Source: Hepsetus odoe (Eukaryota > Chordata > Actinopteri > Characiformes > Hepsetidae). From it: DNA of 64,000 nucleotides. Under the pieces are notes generated by a model that saw only the letters and a program-made list of their open reading frames with translations, was not told the DNA's origin and did not search any database. The translations under genes were made by a program, and so were the position numbers. Below, piece after piece: positions 25,384 through 36,131 of the stretch (the stretch's first letter is position 1; the number at the start of each line of letters is the position of its first letter). Location: assembly GCA_017165825.1 (NCBI GenBank), contig CM029384.1:8931062-8995061 (forward strand). The letters run 5' to 3'.

Positions 25384-27602
25384 CTAAAAAAGAAAACTGA
25401 CAGCAAAAAAATCAAAGTTAATGAGACATTAACTTTAATACATGAACCTAATTAACCTAAAGTAAGTTTCATATAGTGAAATAATGAAAAAGAAATAGCA
25501 AGAATCTATGTATACATTTATTTTATACCTGACTGACCTCACAAGACAATACCACATAGATAACTTTTACATTATTTTAACTACTATTAATAGTTCAGCT
25601 TAGATTATGGATGTGGGAAACAGTTACAGTTAAATTCCAAGACAGTAAGCAAACGGTCAGTCTAAGAATGTGTGCTTCACCAGTATATAACTTTTTATTT
25701 TAAAAGCCATAATGCCATACTTTTACAGTATTGATGGTAAGTAGATGTAGTGTGCTGCCCTTTTTTTTTTTAAGAGCCAATAGCTTGTATGCATCAGTGT
25801 GACTAGGATCAACTAGGAAAAGTATTGTTTAACAGATATTATTAACATATAATATAATGTTCATATTTTCTTAATCTAAAAACTTGATATTGAAGACTGT
25901 TTAGCATAATATTCTACTCATTAATGTTTAACCACTGTAGATATCTAAAACATATAGGTCTAAAAACATGTGCACTGTCACTAAAGCGCATTTATTGATT
26001 GTGATGTTTTATACTTTTAATTAACTCTACATTTAAATAACTAACCAAATATGTCTCTCATTTTCATTACATAAACACTTTTTTTTAACAAATAAACACT
26101 GTTTTGAACTTATTTAAACTGTGTAACACTTATTTGATGTTCTTTTAATGATTATTATTTTCTACTGCAAAATAATTGCTACCAAAAGCAATTTGGGGAA
26201 ATGGGTTGATTTAAATCACGGCTTAAATTTGTTTGACATCTGCAAAATTAATAAGGTGGGCCAATTCTCAAGTGTGTGAAGGTACATTTAGGTTACTATA
26301 AGCTTCATGCAGAGTAACAGTATTTTGAGGAACACAGCACAAGAAGAGCTTTAAGACTTACAATTAAGGTCTTAATTTGTGTTTAAAATGATCAGGTAAA
26401 AATGATTCAGGCCGAACAAATTTCAACACACCTGAACCTATTCTTATTGGACGAAGAGCCTCGTCGACTGCACTGTGGAAGGAGCTGAAGGGAAAACATG
26501 CAAAACTTTTATCAATGAACACACCTCACCTGTGCTATCTCTTCTGGGTCATACTTGTGATAAAGTTGCTAAGAGTCAGCACAAACTCATTGCTTTCTAA
26601 GAACTGGAAGGTCCAAGCAGGTGGATGTAATCAAGTTGTAATTGTAAATTTTACCTGGAACCTTCATTACTGTGCCCACCTCGAACCATATCATTGAACG
26701 TCTCTTACACAATCACAGGAATGAACTTCACTTAATCATACTAATCACCATACACCCTAAAGAACCCTGACCCTACAAACAAAACATCTTTCCCCACATC
26801 ATCAGTCACATCATACTGTCCAAACAAGAGACTGACAAATGATGACCAGCTGGTCTAGACAATGATCCAAGGAGCCCCAGTGCAAACAACAGGGTGGAGG
26901 GCCAGTGAGCAGTCAATTCAAGCAATGGCATGAACAAACAAGACTTGAAGTTGCAAGTATTCAGGTAGAAGCCTTTGACTTTAAGGGCTTATCCTTTCCC
27001 TGACGCACCAGGCCACGTCTTCAGTCTGAAGCAGAAACCCAACACTGCTGAAAGGCAGGGAGAACATAACTCACGGCACCTGTCAGGTCGCTCATTCATC
27101 CCCATCATGATCTTAATCTAGACTACATGTGCATTGGAGAGTAACTACAACAAATGGGCTTTATTTAACGTGGCAACTAGATACAAAGATGGACGCACAC
27201 GCTCCTTCTGGTACACCTTTAATGACACGCCCACTTTGTCATCCAATCAGTCATGCTCCGCATACTGGAGAGGTGGGACCTACCAGGCAACACAGTAACA
27301 CCGCTAAAGTTATTTGTTCAGTGTATTTCAAACGTAGAATAAATACTAAAGATTAGTAGACTGTGTTTAGAAGGAGCCAGAGATGTCTGCTAGTCGCCTG
27401 AAATGCTGTCTTGTCGGTTTGACTAAGAATATGGACACTTCTTATCGTCGTAGGTCCCTTCCGCAATTCCCACAGACTCCATTCTTAATTTACACGCAGA
27501 CTCACTGGCAGGACACGCGTTAACAGCAGATTAATACAAAGTCTGAATGGATGCACGTGGTAAAATGGCGTTGAGAAAAAATTAGCAAAAATTAAGACTT
27601 AC
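25384..27602 (-). other. First intron of mvp
   Basis: Lies between the strong non-coding donor at 27603 (CTGGA|GTAAGT) and the acceptor immediately before the ATG at 25383 (TTTTCTTTTTTAG|ATG). No coding exon or recognisable repeat was seen; it is AT-rich sequence. Confidence 0.55.
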
Positions 27603-27765
27603 TCCAGAAGAGATCTTGGGATGTGTTCCGACCACTGGACCGGATTGAGGAGCTCTTCGCGGAACTAGATCAGTTTTGGAGGGTGGGCGTGGCAATGCGA
27701 CGAATGAGTTTTAACCCACGCCTGTTTTCGATCAAACCCCGCCCCCTGCGCGATGATTGGCTAAT
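27603..27765 (-). promoter_or_regulatory. mvp non-coding exon 1 and CpG-rich promoter
   Basis: On the minus strand a consensus donor (GTAAGT, exon end at 27603) is preceded by a short leader. About 100-150 bases further upstream are an AGCCAAT box (27756-27762) and a GC box CCCCGCCCCCTG (27737-27748). Local CpG content is much higher than in the surroundings. This fits a TATA-less housekeeping promoter, as expected for mvp. The start site probably falls near 27650-27700; this is inferred. Confidence 0.65.
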
Positions 27766-28476
27766 TCGGGTTGCTCTGATTAGCCGTGCCAAGCCTTAAA
27801 ACGATCAAATAGAATTTCTTCATTAATTATTTATCATCAAGGCTACAAAAGGTTTTTTTAATTCATGTTTTAACCAAATTTGATTCACCCAAAATAAAAG
27901 AACTCAAAAATTAACTGATGCTGCGCACTGACGAAAAGTCTATTCAGGGGGAGACACTGTAAACACCTTTACGAAATTTAATAAAAGAGACTTGTAAAAT
28001 CTGGGACTCAAAGGTATATAAGAAAAAAGAAAAGTGAGTGTTAAGCTGAGATGGTTTTCTCACGTGTTACATATAAAATAACAAGTTGTTTTATGTGTGC
28101 ATTGTAATAAACTGGTCAGTGTAGTCTTCAGGGAGCACTAGATGGGCATGACCCCCCCCCGCGGAAAATCCCGAAAGTCACGTGATTTAACCAGCACACA
28201 GATGTACACGAACTAGAGCGCAGTGTTTGAGAGCAGCCGCTGGATATCTAGAACCAGCGATAGTTCTCTGTTGAAGTAGAAGACTGTGTATCAGATCAGG
28301 ACTACACCCAAATGACTGTGTGTTGTGAGACATTTGAAACACCACTCCGGGAACTAGGTCATGCTCTAGTGTGTGAAGCTCTAGGTAGTGCATTGCTCGC
28401 TGCCTGCGTCAGCTTGCATCTGCTTCAGGAAGAGAAGAAAATGAGGAAAGCCAGGCTGAGCATCAAGACGAAGCCG

Positions 28477-28640
28477 CAACGGTCATTGTGAACACAGCAC
28501 AACATGAAGTGCACCAAAATACTTTCCCTGCATTTAACCCACTCTGTTGTAGTGGAGGCAGCCGCACATCCAGCACCCAGGGAGCAGCGTTGGGGACGGT
28601 ACCTTGAACAAGGGTATCTCAGGCTACTTGAACTTGGCCT
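28477..28640 (-). mobile_element. tRNA-derived SINE, diverged subtype
   Basis: Minus-strand fragment with the family's CAATGACC, TGCATTTAACCC, CAGCACCC, GGGACGGTACCTTG and CAAGGGTA blocks. The body includes a GGAGGCAGCCGCACATCCAG variant, which recurs at 30285-30385. Confidence 0.65.
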
Positions 28641-28671
28641 GCTCTCCACTGAGGTGCCACTTTATTAGGGA

Positions 28672-28882
28672 CAGCGTGGGCCTAGTGATTATGCAGTTGG
28701 CACCAGATTGTAGGTTTGAATCCCAGACCAGTAGTTTGCCCCAAGGTACCCTTGAGCAAGGTACTTTTCCCTATCGCTGCTCCCCAGGCTCTTTCAGTAG
28801 CTGAAAGCAGAGGCTGAGTTTTGTTGTGATTCACTTTGTGCTGTGTATTGTGTGGCACAATAACAAAAAATAATCACTTTCA
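28672..28882 (+). mobile_element. tRNA-derived SINE
   Basis: Plus-strand copy with an A-box-like GGGCCTAGTGATTATG and a B-box-like AGGTTTGAATCCCAG, then ACCCTTGAGCAAGGTAC and CTGCTCCCCAGG, ending CACAATAACAA. It lies head to head with the minus-strand copy at 28477-28640. Confidence 0.78.
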
Positions 28883-29819
28883 TCTTATGCCTGCACTCAC
28901 TGATGAGTGTAACAGGTTTAACATGGGCTTTCAAAACACCTTAGGGTTACTGCAGGCCTGAGAATCATCCAGCCATCAGCGATCATGGCAGTAAAGTGTC
29001 TAATGACATCGGCAGTAAGTGTGCCAGATGCACTTCCAGTGCAAGATGCAAACATTGAATAAATGAACAGGTTAGAGGCGAATGCCTAAATTACAAGTGA
29101 AGCAGGTGTTTGTTGCCATTTCAGTCATCTACACAGTAAACAGTAAAACCAAACGTGCAGTGCACTAGAGTGAGTAAATTTAAAAATGCTGAGTATAAAA
29201 CCGTCTGCTGAGGTACAAAATCACCAGAGGCTTTATCACAGTTTCTTATTGAGCTCCTTGTGATATCTGACTTGCTTCAGTGGAACTGTCACAGGTTACT
29301 ACCATTTGAAAATACAAAATGAGCATTTAAAACAAAGAGTGGAAAATAAACATTGACTTAAATATGTGAATTAGCCATATCTGAAACAATGTACAGTTAT
29401 TTGATAGGCCCATGCTATCGCTCTTATTCCACTGAGCTCTGTGTTTCTATCTGGGTTTAAGGCCTTTTCTTTCATCATGTCAGCGGTCAGCTGGGGATTG
29501 ATGAGTGTGATGGAATCAGGCTCAGTCAGCATGAGTTAAATAACATTGTTTTTCAGCAATCTTTATGCTCTTATGTTTTATCTTTTGTTTATTTGTTCTC
29601 ATGATATTTTTAGACAATGAGTAACTTTTTTGGTCAAATCTGAAGTATACAAGATTGCTAGCGTTGCTGCTAGGAGGATTTTTAATTATAGCAACTTCAG
29701 ATCATTAAAATGGAGAGGAGACATCACTCAGATAATAGAAATGGACGAGGAGGACTACAACCTAAAAGCTAAAGTTAGCAAAGATTCCCATTTGATGTAC
29801 GATACATTTGTAATGAGTG

Positions 29820-30000
29820 AAAGTCAAAGTGACAACTTGACATTGTGAAACACAGCACAGCACACAGTGAACCACAACGAAATGCAGCCTCTGCATTTAA
29901 CCCATACACACACGTGCAGCAGGGGGCAGCTATGTTCAGCACCCGTGAGCAGTGATGGGGACGGTACCTTGCTCAAAGGTACCTCAGGCCAGATTACTGA
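29820..30000 (-). mobile_element. tRNA-derived SINE, 3' body
   Basis: Minus-strand copy carrying ACACAGCACAGCAC, TGCATTTAACCCATACAC, CGTGCAGCAGGGGGCAGCT and GGGGACGGTACCTTGCTC blocks. The tRNA-like head is absent or degraded. Confidence 0.75.
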
Positions 30001-30284
30001 TACAGGCACAACTGATACAACCCACAGCCGTAGTCCACCACTAGGCTGCTGCTGGCCCTAGGGTTTCTCCCTGCTGTTTTAGTTTCAGACCAGAAAATGA
30101 AACAAATTAAGACCAGAAGATATTTCAGTCATATAGTCATCTGATGTATGTATCGTTGCTGTTAAAGTGCTGATCCTCTATCCCTGAGAGATACTCAAGC
30201 ACGATCCATTCTGTATCCATCCAGTATGCCCATTGTTGGCCTAAAGAAAATGATGCCCATAAGCTTAGTAAAATTAAAGTGACC

Positions 30285-30385
30285 ATTGTGAACACTCCAC
30301 AGCACTCTGAATTTAACACTTCCAGTTGGAGCAGTCGGCAGCCATACATCCAGTGCCTCAGGAGCAGTGTCGGGAACACTAATAC
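30285..30385 (-). mobile_element. SINE fragment fused to an L2-like element
   Basis: A 100-base piece of the same SINE subtype as 28477-28640 (CCATTGTGAACACTCCACAG, GCCATACATCCAGTG, GGAGCAGTGTCGGGAAC) directly adjoins the coding part of the following LINE. Confidence 0.5.
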
Positions 30386-31500
30386 CACCCTCCACCTGGC
30401 CCTGTCTCATCTGAACATAAAGGACAGTTATGTCAGAAGGCTGTTCATTGATTACAGTTCAACATGCAACAGCATCATTCCTCAGCATCTGAGTGAGAAG
30501 CTGAGGCTGCTGGGCCTGAATACCTCCCTCTGCAACTGGATCCTGGATTTCCTGACTGGGAGACCCAAGTCAGTCAGGATCAGTAGCAGCACCTCCAAAA
30601 CCATCACATTGAGCGCATGAGTCCCTCAGGCTGTGTGTTCAGCCCACTGCTGTTCACATTGATGACCCACGACTGTGCAGCCAAGCACAGCTCGAACCAC
30701 ATTCGCTGATTGTGGAACACATTCGCACATCCGCACAATCAAATTCGCTGATGATACAACCGTGGTGGGTCTGATCAGCGGTGTTGATGAGGCAGCGTAC
30801 AGAGAAAGGAGAAAGAACATCTGACGGACTGGTGTAGAACCAACAACCTGTCTCTGAACGTCAACAAGACTAAAGTGATGGTTGTTGAATTCAGGAGACC
30901 ACATCGGGACCACGCTCCACTGAATATCAACACCTCACCTGTGAAGATGACCCAGAGCACCAAGTTTCTTGGTGTTCACTTAACAGACAACCTCACATGG
31001 ACCCTCAACACCAACTCCATCATGAAGAAAGCCCAGCAGCGTCTCTACTTCCTACATAGACTAAAGAACGCCCATATTCCACCACCCATCCTCACCATCT
31101 TCTACAGGGGAACCATCGAGAGCATCCTGAGCAGCTGCATTACTACCTGGTATGAAAACAGCAATGTCTCAGACCGCAAGTCCCTACAACGGGTAGTGAG
31201 AACAGTTGAGAAGATCATTGTTGTCTCTCTGCCTTCTGTTCAGGACATTTTCACCACTCACTGCATCTGCAAAGCAACCAGCATTGTGGATTCTCACATT
31301 CTCACCCATCCCACACTCTCTTCTCCCTCCTGCCATCTGGGAAAAGGTTCCGCAGCATACGGGCCTCCACTGCCAGGATGAGAAACAGTTTCTTCCCTCT
31401 GGCCACCAGACTTTTGAACTGATAATCACATTACCACTGCTATACTTATTACTTATTACTTAGTATTTATTCCTTGCACCTGCACTTTAATCACAACACT
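30380..31500 (+). mobile_element. L2-like non-LTR retrotransposon, broken reverse transcriptase
   Basis: Reverse-transcriptase pieces occur in order but in shifting frames: VRRLFIDYSSTCNSIIPQHL and WILDFLTGRPKSV (30400-30600), the catalytic FADDT core near 30740, then a C-terminal frame at 30875-31381 (TKFLGVHLTDNLTWTLNTN). A stop follows the first block (SA*VPQG), and a short duplicated stretch around 30705-30755 (two ATTCGCTGAT copies) disrupts the palm. The copy is 5' truncated and dead. It is a different family from the one in the mvp intron, judging by the protein. Confidence 0.85.
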
Positions 31501-31974
31501 GCTGCACAACTGCACAACACTCCATCACACTGCCAACATGTGCTGCCTTGTTCTGTACACTGCGGCTATTCGAAGGATGAATGTACTGAATGCACTGTCT
31601 ATTGTTCTGTCTGTTGTTGTCTGCATTTGTCTGTTTGCCTTGTCTTGTGTCTTATGTCGTGTCTTTTGTGTAGCACCAGGGTCCTGGAGGAACGTTATTT
31701 TGTTTCACTATGTACTATGTATGTGGTAGGTGCAGGATGTGTAACCATGATATGACTGGTCTAAAATAAAGAGTGGAATTAACCTCTTCTTTATCTCTTC
31801 TGCTGTTTTATTTTCATTTTTCAGTTCACAATCACCAATTCACCATAAGTGAAAGCAGCCTTTGTTATAAGTTGTCCTTTCATAGTTTTAATAAAACCTT
31901 ATCTTAAACATAAACTGCCAATTTAAATGAATCAATAAATATAACAAATAAATTAATAGTTGAAAAGTGAAAAT

Positions 31975-32115
31975 TGTATCATTACAGCACAGCACTCAAA
32001 ATAAAATGCTTCCCCATTCATCCACGATACCTTGCTCAGTGGTAACTCAGGGTAACCTTGTGGCCCAGGACTCAAGCAAACAACCTTCTGGGTCTTGGGG
32101 CCATCACTGCCCTTG
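31975..32115 (-). mobile_element. tRNA-derived SINE, degraded
   Basis: Minus-strand relic with ATTACAGCACAGCAC, ACGATACCTTGCTCAG, GTAACTCAGGGTAACC and ACAACCTTCTGGGTC blocks. Confidence 0.6.
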
Positions 32116-32313
32116 TATAATAGTTTAATTAATTAATTGATTACCTAATTGGTATTTCAGACATTTACAGGTATGTCTACCTTTATTCAGAATGCCATGG
32201 TAAACTAGGTCTACACATCACTGGTGAAGTACAGAGATAGACCTGAATGGATGCCAATAAACAACCCAGCACTGAAAAGAAAGTAAGGGGGATTGTGATG
32301 GCAAAAAGGATAG

Positions 32314-32362
32314 AAAATAAGGAACGCTTCACGATTTTGCGTGTCATCCTTGCGCAGGGGCC

Positions 32363-32409
<47 letters not shown>

Positions 32410-32419
32410 TAGCAAGCAC
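32314..32419 (-). ncRNA. U6 spliceosomal snRNA, copy 1
   Basis: The minus strand from 32419 reads GTGCTTGCTACGGCAGCAC, then ATATACTAAAATTGGAACG, the invariant ATACAGAGAAGATTAGCATG (ACAGAGA box and AGC catalytic triad) and GCCCCTGCGCAAGGATGAC, ending in a TTTT Pol III terminator. It is 106 bases long, the expected size. U6 pairs with the 5' splice site and U4/U2 and forms the catalytic centre of the spliceosome. It differs from the common metazoan sequence in the 5' stem-loop (UACG instead of UUCG, still a stable UNCG tetraloop), in one base of the AAATTCGTG stretch (AAAATCGTG here) and in the 3' tail. The RNA body is identical to copy 2. With full promoter elements upstream it looks functional rather than a pseudogene. 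Confidence 0.95.
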
Positions 32420-32442
32420 GAACTACGAGCCTCGATGGCCTC

Positions 32443-32645
32443 TATATGTAGCCCGCCAACTGGCAATGTTTCCTGTTGACGGTGGATCAAAAGATAACAA
32501 ATGTCCGATTATTGATACACACTAGTCCTCAGAAGATACACACTAGTGTATCACTACATAATCTAACATATTCTTCACAAAAACAAGAACATTTAAAACT
32601 ATGAGCCTTTATTTTATTAAAAATGTACTACCAAGATGCATTGCG
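32443..32645 (-). promoter_or_regulatory. Pol III type 3 promoter of U6 copy 1
   Basis: Three elements sit at canonical distances from the U6 start at 32419: a TATA box (CATATAGA, 32442-32449, about -30 to -23); a PSE (CACCGTCAACAGGAAACA, 32484-32467, -65 to -48), close to the vertebrate U6 PSE; and a distal SPH/ZNF143 (Staf) motif, CTACCAAGATGCATTGCG on the plus strand at 32628-32645 (-209 to -226), matching the SPH consensus at 16 of 18 positions. No clear octamer was seen. Confidence 0.85.
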
Positions 32646-32792
32646 CTTGATAGGGAACGTTCAAGTCCTACGAACAGCTTGGATTGGTCCTCTGTGTGGT
32701 GAAGCCACGCCTCTCTCACTGGAGGACCGGAGTCTTTCTCACAACCGGGAACCGGTCGGAGGGGAGATGATATTCCAGTAAATTGACCTCAA

Positions 32793-33146
32793 TTGAAAAA
32801 AAGTCTCATTACAGGAAAACTGCCTTTTGTGAAAAGGCAACCCTTTCGCCTTCATACGCTCACTCCATTTCCCTCGAGAGATATTTTACGATTACGTCCG
32901 CAACCCCTCCTTCTCAACAAAAACACTGAGGTGAAGGAAAGGTGGAAAGGAGAATTTTATAGAGATGGAGAAGCAGAACTGAGCGACGAACGGATGGGTG
33001 TAGTGACATGCATCGGCCATGAAGAGGCTAACCCTAACCCTAACTCATTTAAAAGTAAACACGACATCGTAGAGACCACACACAGCATACATGTTGCAAC
33101 AAGAAAATGCTTGATCACCACTGCATTCACTCATTCATCTGTTTGA
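32793..33146 (+). other. 117-codon open frame of unknown status downstream of the U6-1 distal element
   Basis: The open frame starts at 32793 and is rich in Arg, Lys and Glu. The stretch around 32850-32950 is recognisably repeated in the second U6 unit (33660-33745), but there the frame is not preserved (internal stops and frame changes). Lack of frame conservation argues against a protein. A CCAAT-type ATTGG and the SPH motif upstream could drive a plus-strand non-coding transcript. Unrecognised. Confidence 0.2.
33028..33044. repeat. Short interstitial telomere-like repeat
   Basis: CTAACCCTAACCCTAAC: nearly three CCCTAA units. Too short to be a fusion relic; probably chance or a break-repair insertion. 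Confidence 0.6.
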
Positions 33147-33186
33147 GTGAATGCAGTTTAGGGGAATGTGACGGCAAAAAGGATAG

Positions 33187-33235
33187 AAAATAAGGAACGC
33201 TTCACGATTTTGCGTGTCATCCTTGCGCAGGGGCC

Positions 33236-33282
<47 letters not shown>

Positions 33283-33292
33283 TAGCAAGCAC
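33187..33292 (-). ncRNA. U6 spliceosomal snRNA, copy 2
   Basis: Identical over the whole RNA body to the copy at 32314-32419, including the UACG loop and the AAAATCGTG variant, 106 bases with a TTTT terminator. The spacing between the two starts is 873 bases, and the genes are tandem in the same orientation. The flanking spacer has diverged clearly between the units, so identity of the RNA and proximal promoter implies selection or gene conversion. Confidence 0.95.
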
Positions 33293-33314
33293 GAACTACC
33301 AGTCTGGATGGCCT

Positions 33315-33511
33315 CTATATGTAGCCCGCCAACTGGCAATGTTTCCTGTTGACGGTGGCTAAATAAACAGAAACAATTCTTTAATTGTTGACCTCAGAAC
33401 ACACACTGGTTCATTATTATATAATTCAACACATTCTATACGAAAAACAACAACATTTCAAAATATGAGCCCTTATTTTACTTAAAACATAATCTACCAA
33501 GATGCACTGCG
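33315..33511 (-). promoter_or_regulatory. Pol III type 3 promoter of U6 copy 2
   Basis: Same arrangement as copy 1: TATA box at 33315-33322 (-30 to -23), PSE at 33357-33340 (-65 to -48, identical 18 bases) and SPH/ZNF143 motif CTACCAAGATGCACTGCG at 33494-33511 (-202 to -219). The single change in the SPH site (T to C) is allowed by its consensus. Confidence 0.85.
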
Positions 33512-33742
33512 CGGGACATGCGTTGAACAAATCTTATGAACAGCTTGGATTGGTCATCTGTGTTGAGACGCCACGCCTCCCTCACGCTAAATAAGCCGGG
33601 TATGGAGGGGAGATGGTTTCATAGTAAAGGGACCAAAAATCAAAAATACAAATCACATTTTTTCTCCTTTGTCCTCTTCGAGATACTTTACGCACGTAAT
33701 CTCTCATTCTCCACAAAGAACAGTGGGGTGAAAGAAAGGTGT

Positions 33743-33786
33743 AAATTTCCCATTCGTGGGATAATAAAAGATCACTCTACTCTACC
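33743..33786 (+). mobile_element. Isolated tail of the L2-like LINE
   Basis: Forty-four bases match the extreme 3' end of the element in the mvp intron (20016-20060): AAATTTCCCATTCGTGGG, ATAATAAAAGATCA and CTCTA units. This is an almost completely 5'-truncated insertion inside the second U6 repeat unit, present only there. Confidence 0.8.
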
Positions 33787-33997
33787 CTAAAGCAGAGCTG
33801 AAAGGGACCCTGGTGATATAACTAGCAGACAGTAGGAGCGTTACCGCGGGATCCTGAACACCTCGTGCTTAGAACGCTCTTGTTCTTTCTGAAATCTGTA
33901 CAGCTAAAGGATACACTGCATAACTGCACGAGCTTTACAAGGTCCTTACCTGCTGATCGTTTTTCATTTGTATTAAAAGCCAATGTAAGTGAGGGTG

Positions 33998-33999
<2 letters not shown>

Positions 34000-34036
<37 letters not shown>
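34000..34036. repeat. (CT)n microsatellite
   Basis: About 15 CT units followed by GTCTCT, at the left border of the duplicated block beginning near 34046. Confidence 0.92.
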
Positions 34037-34045
34037 AAGTGGTGG

Positions 34046-34620
34046 TTCAGCGGTTTAGGTTTCTTTCGCAGAAAAAAGACAATATTATAGAAACAGACCA
34101 TGTTAAATTGATCCGATTCAACAGTATGAACAACACTTAATTCCCAATAACACAGACAGGCTATGTGTCAGAGCAACAGCAGCACATGCATAAATTAATC
34201 CCTAAAGCCAGCAATCTGATTTTATAATCCATACTTGGATCATACAGAGGGATGGCAGGCAAGTGTTCAAAGCAAATCATATGTTTCTGAGAAAATGACT
34301 GAATGCTGAGAACTATGCTAAGGAATATGAACATAAAACAAGCAAACAAACAAAAAAAAAGATAAGAAAAAGAACATTCTCCTTTTCTTCATCCTTTTCT
34401 TCTTTAAACAATATATTTGAATGATTAGGGTGAATTGTATATGATGATGTATGTAAAATTAAAGACGAAAGTAAATCATTTTAAATAAATTTGGGTTGCA
34501 GGGATTAAGGGATCATGCACGGAAGTGCTGGGAGTGACAGAAAGCATTGAGAGGCAGAACCAATGTGCAGCTCCAAGGTTTTCTACACAGGGAAGACAGA
34601 GATACAGGGAAATAAACTCG
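34046..34620. repeat. Diverged duplicated block, copy A
   Basis: Shares an ordered series of matching segments with 37815-38690: TTAGGTTTCTTTCGCAGAAA, ACAGCAGCACATGCATAAAT, AATCCCTAAA.CCAGCAATCTG, ATAATCCA.AC.TGG, GAGAAAATGACTGAATG, AATAAATTTGGGTTGCAGGG, and TGCAGCTCCAAGGTTTT. Gaps of tens to hundreds of bases separate the matches. No protein or known element was recognised. It may be an old local duplication or two copies of an unknown repeat. Confidence 0.65.
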
Positions 34621-35253
34621 ACCCAGTTCAGTCTTCTATTCATCAGACCTGAAGATGTTGCTTCAAGTGCATTCCAGTAAACTCACAGCAAGTTGTCACG
34701 TGTTTTAAAGTGAGGAAAGGCTTCTGCATGGCCCCTCTGCCAAAAAAGGTCTAACTGGCTGAGTGGTGCAATGACAGTTGTCCTTCTGCAAGGTTCTCCT
34801 TTTTCCTCAAAGGCAAGGCAAGCAATTGTAACCCAAATTTGATTTTGCCAATCAAGCCTTGAGAGCTGCTAACAGCTGAACATGCAAAGAGGACCTTCTG
34901 ACATTCTGTTATTTATTAACAAAGATTAAACCTAAAGCAAAGGTCTGAAAGAGCACCAGTTCCAACAGATGCTAGGAGGACATGGGGCTAAAGGTATGGA
35001 CCTCCCCTTATTCACTAATCCTAATCCTATATGTCCAATCAATTTAACAATGTTGCTCTATATTGATTATTGCAGGTTATATTATTGAACTGTGTTATTG
35101 TCCCTCAACAACTCCCAGCTTAATTTATGCATATTTACATTCTTATACATTGCTGCTTTTCATTATTTATTAAACCCTTGTTGTTTTAAGTACTTAAAGT
35201 GTATGTCTTATATACACTGGGTGAGACTCTTGATAATAAATGCCCTACTGTAG

Positions 35254-35500
35254 GGGCAGCGGTGGCCCAGTGGTGCGGGAGATCATGGATTTGAATCTCG
35301 GACCATTAGGTTGCCCAGAGGTACTCTTGAGCAATGTACCGTCCCCATCACTGCTCCCCAGGGAATAGCTTTCAATATTTAAATAACCTTTTAATAGCTG
35401 CCCCCCGCTTCACGCATGTGTATGTGTAAAATGCAGAGGTTGAATTTCAGCTGTGCTGAGTTTTACAATGACAAGAATAGTCACTTTTCCTTTTTTACTT
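35254..35500 (+). mobile_element. tRNA-derived SINE, full length
   Basis: One of the clearest copies: GGGGCAGCGGTGGCCCAGTG head (A box), GGATTTGAATCTC (B box), GGTACTCTTGAGCAATGTAC, CTGCTCCCCAGG, CACGCATGTGTATG, AAATGCAGAGGTTGAATTTC, ending TTACAATGACAAGAATAGTC. Confidence 0.85.
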
Positions 35501-35745
35501 TCATATAGGAAGTGTGCTACCAATGCAGTTGTTTATAGGTCTGTATCCAAGTTATCTGACTAGAATTCTTTAGCTTAAATATTCAATATATTGTGTCATT
35601 TTAAAATTTATATTCTTAAGAGCAATAGTTGCAAACCTACATAAATTGTGCACTGACTTTACCAAGCAGATTGTTGCTTCCAGTTGTTCATTGAAGTGCT
35701 TTACCTTTCTGTGACAATAATATACTCTACTATAAAATGATTATT

Positions 35746-35790
<45 letters not shown>
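35746..35790. repeat. (TA)n(CA)n microsatellite
   Basis: About 10 TA units followed by about 12 CA units. Confidence 0.93.
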
Positions 35791-36131
35791 CTTAAACAAA
35801 CATTTCAAAAACCTATTAGACTATTAGACTTTTAAAATTTAAAAAAAAGATATCATCTATCCTTCCCTCAGCTGAGCTTATTCTGATATCAGTGTCAATC
35901 GGTCAGAGAATTGTCATATAAAGTATTCAACATTGCCCAGTTTTTAAATAATTTTAGCATAAAAAATACTTTTTGTCAGACAATATAGAAGCTGAAACTG
36001 GAAGTTACATGCACTAGATGTAAATTTTGTTTTGTCAAACTCACTTGTAGTGCATAGGTGGCTGTGAAATATTTCACAGACCGGAGAAGGTTTGACCATC
36101 TGTCTGTTAGCCTTGAAAGAATATTTATTAA

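Noticed and set aside
33028..33044. Telomere-like CCCTAA repeat as a chromosome fusion point
   Set aside because: Under three units and no degenerate extension; too short to support a fusion.
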